Below, piece by piece: positions 28,355-36,165 of a stretch of DNA of 64,000 nt. Position 1 is the stretch's first letter, and every line of letters begins with the position of its first letter. Below the pieces are notes generated by a model. The model was not told the DNA's origin. It saw only the letters and a list, made by a program, of their open reading frames with translations, and ran no database searches. Origin of the DNA: Candidatus Latescibacterota bacterium. GTDB lineage: Bacteria; Latescibacterota; UBA2968; UBA8231. The translations under genes and the position numbers were made by a program. The stretch is from assembly GCA_022820485.1 (NCBI GenBank), contig JAJEFJ010000068.1, positions 57,291-121,290 of the forward strand, given 5' to 3'.

Positions 28355-29148
28355 GCGAGGTACTCGAATTTGCCGAAGACCTCGCCCGGCGCGCTGGTGT
28401 GCTAATCGCCCAAGCGCGGGCGGACCGGGCATTGGATCTGAGTTACAAGGAAGGGATTGAGCTGCTGACGTCGGCCGATCTTCAGGCCGACCAGCTCATC
28501 CGCGGCGAGATCGAACAGACCTTCCCCGACCACTACATCCTCTCCGAAGAATCTTCGCCCCACCTTACAGACCCGGCGCAACTGCGCGGCCCCTTGTGGG
28601 TCGTTGACCCGATTGACGGCACCGTCAACTACGCCTATAACCAGCAGCAAGTAGCCGTGTCCATTGCCTTTGCCGAAGGCGGCCAAGTGCAGGTCGGGGT
28701 GGTGCGCTGCCCGTTTTTAGAAGAGACCTTTACCGCCCGGCGCGGAGCAGGTGCCTATCTCAACGGCCGCGCCATCCGAACCAGCGAGTGCAGCGAGCTA
28801 TCCCGCGCCCTGATCGGCACGGGCTTTCCCTACGCCGCCGAGGGCAGAGTGGCGCTGGTGGATCGCTTGCGCCGCGTGCTCGGCCAGTGCGACATCCGCC
28901 GCGTTGGCTCGGCAGCAATCGATCTATGCTGGGTGGCGATGGGGCGACTCGACGGCTTTTACGAGTCGCTCAAGCCTTGGGACTTGGCGGCCGCGGCCCT
29001 GATTGCGCGGGAAGCGGGCGCTCGCGTCGGGCACTTACAGCCCGTAGAGGGCGAATTGCCAGAAGAATTGGACGGCCGCGACTTGGTCGCCGCCGCACCG
29101 GGAATCTACGAACAATTGGTCGCGCTGCTACGTGGAACCCCATCGTAG
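28351..29148 (+). CDS. Inositol monophosphatase family protein (TTG start)
   Basis: ILSEESSP, LWVVDPIDGTVNYAY, KPWDLAAAALIAREAGARVG; TTGA overlap with upstream stop. Confidence 0.9.
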   Translation: MSEVLEFAEDLARRAGVLIAQARADRALDLSYKEGIELLTSADLQADQLIRGEIEQTFPDHYILSEESSPHLTDPAQLRGPLWVVDPIDGTVNYAYNQQQVAVSIAFAEGGQVQVGVVRCPFLEETFTARRGAGAYLNGRAIRTSECSELSRALIGTGFPYAAEGRVALVDRLRRVLGQCDIRRVGSAAIDLCWVAMGRLDGFYESLKPWDLAAAALIAREAGARVGHLQPVEGELPEELDGRDLVAAAPGIYEQLVALLRGTPS

Positions 29149-29169
29149 GGGCGTCCCTTGTGGGCGCCC
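29145..29169 (+). repeat. GTAGGGGC-family repeat copy
   Basis: GTAGGGGCGTCCCTTGTGGGCGCCC. Confidence 0.75.
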
Positions 29170-29194
29170 AAGCGTAGCCAGCGGAATCCTAAAA

Positions 29195-29219
29195 GGGCAA
29201 CCACGAGGGTTGCCCCTAC
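29195..29219 (-). repeat. GTAGGGGC-family repeat copy, inverted
   Basis: GGGCAACCACGAGGGTTGCCCCTAC = reverse complement of GTAGGGGCAACCCTCGTGGTTGCCC. Confidence 0.75.
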
Positions 29220-29254
29220 AAGGCGTAACGGCAGTAAAATAACAAGGAGATCCC

Positions 29255-30415
29255 ATGAAAATCAGCGACATCAAAGCCTATCCAACTTGGGTCGGCCACC
29301 GCAACCAGCTCATCGTCAAGGTCGAGACCGACGAAGGCATCCACGGCTGGGGAGAGTCGGGGCTATCGGGGCGCGAGCTCGCCGTCGTGGGCGCGGTGCG
29401 GCACTACCGGGAGTTTTTGCTCGGCCGCGACCCGCGCGAAATCGGGCGGCTCTGGCAGGAGATGTACCGCGGCCAGTACTTTGAAGGCGGGCGGGTGTTG
29501 ACCGCGGCGATTTCGGCCATCGACATCGCTTTACACGACGTGGTAGGCAAGGCCCTCGGCGTGCCGGTCTATCAGCTTTTGGGCGGCAAGCAGCGCGAGT
29601 GGGTGCCCTGCTTTGCGACGACCGGGGCACCGGACCTAGAGACCTTGGTCAACAACTGCAAACTACTGTTGGACAAGGGGTGGGACGTGATCCGCACGGG
29701 CATGGCCCAGCGCAAACAGTACGACGACGAGCTGCTATTCGAGCCGCGCGAGTCCATCGGCATCACCGCGGCTTGGCTGACTGAGGTGCGCCGTGAAATT
29801 GGTCCCGACCCGATCTTGGGCATTGACTATCACCATCGGCTGACGGTCGCCGAGAGCGCGTCGTTCTGCCAGAAGATGCCGCCGGGAACGCTCGACTTTC
29901 TCGAAGAACCCATCCGCGACGAGTGCCCCGAAGCCTATGAATCGCTCCGCACCATGACCGACGTGCCCTTTGCCATCGGCGAGGAATTTGCCAGCAAGTG
30001 GCAGTTTTTGCCCTATCTCGAACGGGGCATCACGCAGTTTGCGCGGATCGACGTGTGCAATGTCGGCGGGCTGACCGAGTCGATGAAGGTCGCGAGCTTG
30101 GCCGAATCTCACTACATCGACCTGATGCCACACAACCCACTGGGGCCGATCTGCACCGCCGCGACCGTGCATCTGGCGGCGGCCGTGCCCAACTTCGCGT
30201 GGCTTGAACACAGGGTTACGCCGACAGAAGCGGGGAAATTCATGGACGAGGATTTGTTTCCGGTGCAGTGCGAATTGGTAGGATCGATGTTGAAGGTGCC
30301 CGAGGGGCCGGGGCTGGGCGTGGAGTTCAACGAAGAACTGGCCGAGGAACAGGAATTCAAGTTTTGGGAAGCGCCGCATTTGCGCCGGCGGGATGGGTCG
30401 CATACGAACTGGTAG
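29255..30415 (+). CDS. Enolase superfamily dehydratase (galactonate dehydratase-like)
   Basis: MKISDIKAYPTWVGHRNQLIVKVETDEGIHGWGE; GIDYHHRLTV; FLEEPI; IGEEFASKWQF; MPHNPLGP. Confidence 0.9.
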   Translation: MKISDIKAYPTWVGHRNQLIVKVETDEGIHGWGESGLSGRELAVVGAVRHYREFLLGRDPREIGRLWQEMYRGQYFEGGRVLTAAISAIDIALHDVVGKALGVPVYQLLGGKQREWVPCFATTGAPDLETLVNNCKLLLDKGWDVIRTGMAQRKQYDDELLFEPRESIGITAAWLTEVRREIGPDPILGIDYHHRLTVAESASFCQKMPPGTLDFLEEPIRDECPEAYESLRTMTDVPFAIGEEFASKWQFLPYLERGITQFARIDVCNVGGLTESMKVASLAESHYIDLMPHNPLGPICTAATVHLAAAVPNFAWLEHRVTPTEAGKFMDEDLFPVQCELVGSMLKVPEGPGLGVEFNEELAEEQEFKFWEAPHLRRRDGSHTNW

Positions 30416-30492
30416 TGGCTATTTTGAACCTTCCTCCAAATTAGTCGAACTTTTTCAGAGTTTACTCCAAAATGGTTCAGTGGATTTTACAT

Positions 30493-30512
30493 AGCAACTA
30501 AATATAGTTGCT
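30493..30512. promoter_or_regulatory. Operator-like inverted repeat upstream of HicB/PIN module
   Basis: AGCAACTA-AATA-TAGTTGCT perfect 8-bp arms. Confidence 0.5.
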
Positions 30513-30586
30513 GCCTTATGAAGAGTCGCATCCATTCTTTTGGGAACGCGCTTAGATTCCTAAAGCCCTTGAACAGGGGGACTGAT

Positions 30587-31069
30587 ATGAAAGACATGAT
30601 GACTTATAAGGATTACACAGGCTCGGCACACTACGACGACGACGACCGAATATTCTACGGCAAGATTGAGTTTATCCGCGATCTCGTCCGTTACGAGGGT
30701 ACGGATGTGGACTCACTGCGCTCCGCTTTTGAAGAAGCAGTGGACGACTATCTCGACCTATGCCAACAGGAAGGACGACAACCCGAACAGCCGTTCAAAG
30801 GCAGTTTCAACGTGCGGATGGGCAGCGAACTACATCGGCGGGCAGCCCTATGTGCCAAGGAGAAGGGCGCAAACCTCAACCAAGTGGTCAAAGAGGCGTT
30901 GGAGCGGTATTTAGCTGGTGTAGCCTCCCCTTCGCTAGGTGCTTCACGTTCCTATCGGGAGCTAATGGCAGATATACGCGCTCGACAGCAGGTGCGTGGC
31001 CATAAACCCCCAACTCGGGAAGAGGTTGATGCTGCCCTACACAGTGAGCGGGAAAGCTGGGAACAGTAA
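30587..31069 (+). CDS. HicB-family antitoxin
   Basis: YKDYTGSAHYDDDDRIFYGKIEFIRDLVRYEGTDVDSLRSAFEEAVDDYLDLC then RHH (KGSFNVRMGSELHRRAALCAKEKGANLNQVVKEALERYL); AGGGGG RBS before ATG 30587. Confidence 0.82.
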   Translation: MKDMMTYKDYTGSAHYDDDDRIFYGKIEFIRDLVRYEGTDVDSLRSAFEEAVDDYLDLCQQEGRQPEQPFKGSFNVRMGSELHRRAALCAKEKGANLNQVVKEALERYLAGVASPSLGASRSYRELMADIRARQQVRGHKPPTREEVDAALHSERESWEQ

Positions 31070-31072
31070 CCT

Positions 31073-31495
31073 ATGCGGCTTTACCTAGACGCAGCACCTG
31101 TTATCTATACCGTTGAACAAGTCGAGGGCTTTGCTACAGCCGTTGACGAGCGGATTGGATCGTCAGAAGTGACTCTGGTCGCTAGCGACCTGACGAGAAT
31201 GGAATGTCGCGTCAAACCTCTGAGAGAAGGTAACACCGAACTGCTCAAAGACTTCGATGAGTTTTTTAATGGGGCGATATCAGAAGTGGTCGTTCTATCG
31301 CAGCCAATTATGGATCGGGCGACCGAGATTCGAGCGCAGCATGGCTTTAGAACACCTGATGCAATTCATCTTGCTGCTGCTGTGGAGTCGAGTTGCGATG
31401 TATTTATAACCAACGATCATCGTCTGGACCGTTTTAGCGACATTAGATATGAATTGGTAACAGATGGGCCAAGGACAACTCCCAAGCCTGAATGA
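31073..31495 (+). CDS. PIN-domain (VapC-like) toxin
   Basis: MRLYLDAAPVIYTVEQ...ASDLTRMECRVKPL...TPDAIHLAAAVESSCDVFITNDHRLDRF. Confidence 0.88.
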   Translation: MRLYLDAAPVIYTVEQVEGFATAVDERIGSSEVTLVASDLTRMECRVKPLREGNTELLKDFDEFFNGAISEVVVLSQPIMDRATEIRAQHGFRTPDAIHLAAAVESSCDVFITNDHRLDRFSDIRYELVTDGPRTTPKPE

Positions 31496-31515
31496 CTTGG
31501 GTATGGAGAAGACTC

Positions 31516-31752
31516 ATGCAAACCAAGCTCACGCTACGCCTAGAGGAGCAATTGATCGAACGAGCCAAGGCTCATGCCAAAAAGCGGGGCAAGTCCGTAT
31601 CGCAGATGGTGGCCGACTATTTCACGCTACTGGACCGGGAAGATCGACCTGAGACACTGGCACCGCTCACCCGTTCTTTACACGGTGCCTTGAGGGGCAC
31701 TGCCGTCGATGAGGATACATACCGCGAGCATTTCGAGGAAAAACACCTGTGA
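31516..31752 (+). CDS. RHH-type antitoxin (DUF6364-like)
   Basis: MQTKLTLRLEEQLIERAKAHAKKRGKSVSQMVADYFTLLDRE. Confidence 0.75.
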   Translation: MQTKLTLRLEEQLIERAKAHAKKRGKSVSQMVADYFTLLDREDRPETLAPLTRSLHGALRGTAVDEDTYREHFEEKHL

Positions 31753-31862
31753 AAGTGATGGCCAATACCAATGTCGTACTCGATCTGCTACTTCGGGCAA
31801 AGTACCTTCCTATTAGACGTAGGCTCCAAGCAGTCGAGGCAACGCTGAAATGTTATCGATAA
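31749..31862 (+). pseudogene. Truncated PIN-domain toxin remnant
   Basis: GTG start overlapping antitoxin stop (GTGA): VKVMANTNVVLDLLLRAKYLPIRRRLQAVEATLKCYR*; only the PIN N-terminal strand (DTNVVLDLLL-like) remains. Confidence 0.6.
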
Positions 31863-32466
31863 CCGCAACTTTGGGTACTTCGTCAAATTCACTTTTGCTT
31901 GTCGCGCCTGATAGTACCGCAATAAAGGGCACCCTAGCCCGTTTGGCCGTTAGTGCATCGATCGTACTGTCGCCAACGTAAAGCACGTCATTGGCATCCA
32001 TTTGCATTCTAGCGATAGCAGTTGTTAAACCACGGGGATGTGGTTTTTGGTCTGCAACGTCTTCTCCGCCGATGATGATGCCAAAGCGATCAGATAGCCC
32101 TTCCCTTGCTAGAATCTCCTCGATTCTATAGCGAAACTTCGTTGACACGATCCCCAATGCAAAACCCATTTCAATCAACCGCTCCGTTGTCGCGGGAACG
32201 CTAGCAAACATGGACGTTAAATCTACCATAACCTGATCGGCTCGTTTGACAAAGTTGCTTATAAACAAACTGACGTTCTGATTGTCGGTTTGCCCAGTCA
32301 AACGTATAAATGTGTTCTCTAAAGACATACCGATAGTTCGCTTGATTCGCTCGTCATCGGCTCGAGGCAAATTCAACCTTTCCAGCGCAAAATTAACACA
32401 CTCAATGATGCCTTTTGTTGAGTCTGCTAGTGTAAGGTCGAAGTCAAAAATGATCGCCCGAGCCAT
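31813..32466 (-). CDS. HAD family hydrolase (phosphoglycolate phosphatase-like)
   Basis: IIFDFDLTLADSTKGI, GIVSTKFRYRIEEILA, YVGDSTIDALTAKRA. Confidence 0.88.
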   Translation of the reverse strand: MARAIIFDFDLTLADSTKGIIECVNFALERLNLPRADDERIKRTIGMSLENTFIRLTGQTDNQNVSLFISNFVKRADQVMVDLTSMFASVPATTERLIEMGFALGIVSTKFRYRIEEILAREGLSDRFGIIIGGEDVADQKPHPRGLTTAIARMQMDANDVLYVGDSTIDALTAKRARVPFIAVLSGATSKSEFDEVPKVAVIDNISALPRLLGAYV

Positions 32467-32573
32467 AGCTTGTCCGTGCGAATCCCTTTCTCAATACGGT
32501 GCGATGCGCCTGTTACCAACGATAGGGCGTACAACGCGGGCCAATGTAGCGTCGCACGCCCTACCTTCTATCC

Positions 32574-33647
32574 CTAAAAAACCGGAATGAACTTGTGGCA
32601 CACGGGCGAGACGACTTCGGCTTTGTGGCCGGTGGGCGTGAGCTGGCCGGTGTCTGAATCGACGCGGAAGGTGAAGATGTCGTCGGTGCTGTGGTTGCCG
32701 GCGATTAGGTAGGTGCCCGTGGGGTCGAGGCCGAAGTTGCGCGGGTTGGCACCGCCGGTCGGCACGATCTCGACGAGTGCGAGCTGGCCGGTGTCTTGGT
32801 CGATGGCATAGACGGCAATGGAGTCGTGGCCGCGATTGGACCCGTAGAGGAAGCGGCCATTGGGGTGGACGTGGATGTCGGCGGTGTGGCTGACTTCTGT
32901 ATAGCCGTCGGGTAGCGTCGAGATGGTCTGGATGGTGGCGAGCGTGCCGGCGTTGGCGTCGTAGTCAAAAGCCGTGATGGTGTTGCTCAACTCGTTGATG
33001 ACGTAAGCCCGTTGGCTGTCGGGGTGGAAGGCGAGGTGGCGCGGGCCGCTGCCGGGGGCGATTTCCGCGGGCGTCTGCGCGACCAGCTTGCCATTCGCAT
33101 GGTCAATCGCATAGATGAGCACCTTGTCGATGCCCAAGTCGGGGGCAAAGGCGTGTTTGTTGTTGGGGGCGACCATAATCGAGTGGGCGTGTGGCCCCTC
33201 TTGGCGGCCTGGGTTGACCGAAGACCCCTCGTGTTGGACGAAATCCGTAGCCGGGCCGAGCGAGCCATCTTCGCGGATTGGCAGGATGGCAACGCTGCCG
33301 CCGCCGTAGTTGGCAGCTAGCGCGTACTGGCCAGCGCGGTCGATGCTGATGTGGCAGGGGCCGGGGCCAACGGTTGATTCGGTGTTGATGTGGGTGAGGG
33401 CTCCGCTCTGTTGGTCAATGGCAAAGGCCGCAATCGCGCCGCCGGGCCGGTCGTCGACCGCGCTGGTCTCGCCGATGGCGTAGAGGAAGCGTCGGTTGGG
33501 CGCGATGTCGAGGAAGGAAGGGTTGTCAATGCCGCCAATGCTGCTTTGATGCGCGAGCGCACCGGTGGCCATGTCGAGGCGATAGACGTGGATGCCGTCC
33601 TCGTCGCCGCTGGAATAGGTGCCGATATAGACGAGATAGTCGCTCAT
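32574..33647 (-). CDS. Lactonase (6-phosphogluconolactonase-like beta-propeller)
   Basis: MSDYLVYIGTYSSGDEDGIHVYRLDMATGAL...; GPRHLAFHPD; NPRNFGLDPTGTYLIAGN; start with AAAGGAG RBS. Confidence 0.85.
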   Translation of the reverse strand: MSDYLVYIGTYSSGDEDGIHVYRLDMATGALAHQSSIGGIDNPSFLDIAPNRRFLYAIGETSAVDDRPGGAIAAFAIDQQSGALTHINTESTVGPGPCHISIDRAGQYALAANYGGGSVAILPIREDGSLGPATDFVQHEGSSVNPGRQEGPHAHSIMVAPNNKHAFAPDLGIDKVLIYAIDHANGKLVAQTPAEIAPGSGPRHLAFHPDSQRAYVINELSNTITAFDYDANAGTLATIQTISTLPDGYTEVSHTADIHVHPNGRFLYGSNRGHDSIAVYAIDQDTGQLALVEIVPTGGANPRNFGLDPTGTYLIAGNHSTDDIFTFRVDSDTGQLTPTGHKAEVVSPVCHKFIPVF

Positions 33648-33809
33648 AGTGGTACTCCTTTGGGTTGTGAAGGCAATGGAAGGGAGAAAGAGAAGCATAG
33701 ATAACAAGGCATTCGTTACAAACCGCATCGTTTCACCAAAACAGTGTTGAAATTTCGCAAGCGACAGACCTAATCTCATAAATCTTGTTAGTCTCCTTAA
33801 TTTTAGTCC

Positions 33810-36155
33810 CTAATAGACAACCGAGATCAAACCCGCGTGCGTCCCCGGCCCCGACTCGGCCCCCAAATCAAGGCGGTAGAGATAAATGCCCGGCGCAACT
33901 AAGGCTCCCGCCTCGTCGCGGCCCGTCCAAGTGAAGCGATGGCCCACTGCGGTCGGCGTGGATTCAACCGCAGCGATTTGGCGGCCCGCTAGATCGTAGA
34001 GCGCGAGCGTGGGGGTCGCCGCGTCTAGCTTGAAGACTACAAAGCGCATGTCGAGCGCGTCGTTGACCCCGTCGCCGTTGGGCGTGATCACGGGCGAGGC
34101 CAGTTCCAGTGCGTCGATGAGTTGGCCGTGCTCGGCTAGCTCGGGGAGCATTACTACCTGAGAGCGGCGCTCGGCTGGCTCGACCGACTGCCAGAGGCCG
34201 GGCCGCTCGCTCAGCCCGAGATCGAGGGGAAAAACCGTGGCGTTGTGCAAAACCCGCGTCGTGAAACCCACCCGAATCGAGTCCTCGGTCACGATGCGCG
34301 GCAGGGCAACTAATAGCGAGTCGCCCTGCTGCTCGACGCGGGCAGGTTCGACCGGCGCGGAGCCGATGTGTAGCTCGAGGTCCTCGGCGTCAATCCGGCC
34401 CGGCACGGTAAAGCGCAATAGGTCGAAACCCGAGTCCTCAGCCTCCATCTGCGGCCACAGCGTATAGGTGAAACGGGTGTCCTCGTTGGGGATGGCTTGG
34501 CGCGGCTCAATGCGGCCCACCGCACCCTGCAACAGCGCGTCCTCAAACTCGACCGAGAGCGAATGGACCACCGGCGCTACGCTGGGGTCGTCGGTGGAGA
34601 GGATCATCTCCAGCAGGATAAAGCGGCGCGGGCTTTCCGACTGAAATGCCTCGCCCGAGAACTGATAGACGTTGCTCCATTCGCCCCAATCCTCGCCCAC
34701 CACGAGCGTCGTATCGACCGGACCGCGCAGCACCTTGGGCGAACTATTCCACTTATCCTCGGTGACCTGTTCGCCGATCTTGTTGTAAAACGTAAAGACC
34801 GGCTCTAGCGAGTTGCCCGAGCGCGAGCGCAGTTGCAGGCGGGTGCCCGCGGCCAGTTCGGTATCCCAAGAGAGGTTTTTGATGACTTTTGGACGCCCGT
34901 CGCCCGAGGTTTGTCCTAAGTCGATGAAGTCCGAGTGCAATACTACTTCGGCGGGATAACCCGGGGAGAACAACATGAACTCGGCCCATTTGACGATGCC
35001 CCAGCCAGTGTCCTTGATGCCGTGCCAGAAGAAGTAGCGCATCTTGCGCGGCTTGAACATATAGCGAATGTAGAGCAGGCGATCGGCATTGGGATTGATG
35101 TGGGTCAGGAGCTCTGTGTAGTCAAATGCATCGGGCACGGGCAGATTGGAACTGAGGCTGCGGGTGCCGTCTGAGTAGAGCACCGTATGGCCCGGGCCGG
35201 TGCCATTGATCGAGAAGCCCACCAAGCCTTCGTCGGGCCGAAAGGAATAGAGAAAGAATTCATCGACGAAGAACACCGCCCCCAAATCCACCCCGAACCA
35301 CACCCCACCCTCCTTCCAGCCGAGGCTGCCATACGAAGAGCCGATGAGGTTGTTGGTGTTCATGTCGGCGTCGAAGAGGTTTTGCGGATCGACTGAGTTG
35401 ACTCCGTTGACAAAGCGACCCCGCTGCATGGTGCCAATGCTGATGTTGTCGCCAATGCCGCGAACCTCGATCTCGGCCAATGCCGCGCCCGGCGTCTTCT
35501 CTTCGGCCTCAATGCGAATGCGCTGGATCACCCGATAGTTGTTTTTGGCCATCGGGTCGATACCCAAGCCCTCGTCGAGCTGAAATACGCTATCGCGGGC
35601 GGTGAACCCGAGGGGGATGACGAGTTCGCTGGCCGCGTTGGGCCGGGTCGTGCGGAAGAGCGGCTCCAGCAGCACCAAGTCGTCTTGGACCGATATGCGG
35701 GTCCCCGGGCTACCGTACACGGTAAACTGGCGGAAGGGACGCGCGTCCTCTTCGTCGGGAAAGACGAGGCGTATCTCTCGGGCCAACACGGCGCGACCCA
35801 AGTCTATTTCAATGGCCCAGTCCTCGACGGCATCCGCTGGGTCTGGACGCCAAAAGGTCTGGAGATCCCCGTCGATGATAAGGTCTGCATCGGCTGGATT
35901 GGAGGTCGCCTCCCAGATGCCGCCTGTAGTTCGCCCGCGGCTTTTGCTCTCGTAGGAGAAGCGATGGGCATCAGCGACCGCGTTGATGCCCTTGCGGAAC
36001 TTGACGAGCTGTAGCTGGCCGTTCTCGCCCACTTCAGTTAGGCCGAGAGGCACCTGCCAAGTCGCCCAAGCATCTTGCCCTTGGAAGGTCAGGGTTTCAC
36101 TGCTGGCGGCCATGGCGGTAAAAGCGACGCAGACGAGCGGCAAGAGAAATCGCAT
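33810..36155 (-). CDS. Large exported protein with discoidin-like region and FlgD-like C-terminus
   Basis: Signal peptide MRFLLPLVCVAFTAMAASS; C-term VITPNGDGVNDALDMRF...LALYDLAGRQIA...APGIYLYRLDL. Confidence 0.75.
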   Translation of the reverse strand: MRFLLPLVCVAFTAMAASSETLTFQGQDAWATWQVPLGLTEVGENGQLQLVKFRKGINAVADAHRFSYESKSRGRTTGGIWEATSNPADADLIIDGDLQTFWRPDPADAVEDWAIEIDLGRAVLAREIRLVFPDEEDARPFRQFTVYGSPGTRISVQDDLVLLEPLFRTTRPNAASELVIPLGFTARDSVFQLDEGLGIDPMAKNNYRVIQRIRIEAEEKTPGAALAEIEVRGIGDNISIGTMQRGRFVNGVNSVDPQNLFDADMNTNNLIGSSYGSLGWKEGGVWFGVDLGAVFFVDEFFLYSFRPDEGLVGFSINGTGPGHTVLYSDGTRSLSSNLPVPDAFDYTELLTHINPNADRLLYIRYMFKPRKMRYFFWHGIKDTGWGIVKWAEFMLFSPGYPAEVVLHSDFIDLGQTSGDGRPKVIKNLSWDTELAAGTRLQLRSRSGNSLEPVFTFYNKIGEQVTEDKWNSSPKVLRGPVDTTLVVGEDWGEWSNVYQFSGEAFQSESPRRFILLEMILSTDDPSVAPVVHSLSVEFEDALLQGAVGRIEPRQAIPNEDTRFTYTLWPQMEAEDSGFDLLRFTVPGRIDAEDLELHIGSAPVEPARVEQQGDSLLVALPRIVTEDSIRVGFTTRVLHNATVFPLDLGLSERPGLWQSVEPAERRSQVVMLPELAEHGQLIDALELASPVITPNGDGVNDALDMRFVVFKLDAATPTLALYDLAGRQIAAVESTPTAVGHRFTWTGRDEAGALVAPGIYLYRLDLGAESGPGTHAGLISVVY

Positions 36156-36165
36156 CGTGCCCCCT

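Noticed and set aside
29316-30403. Several antisense ORFs across the enolase-superfamily gene
   Set aside because: Typical high-GC antisense frames rich in Arg/Ala/Pro/Ser with no domain features.
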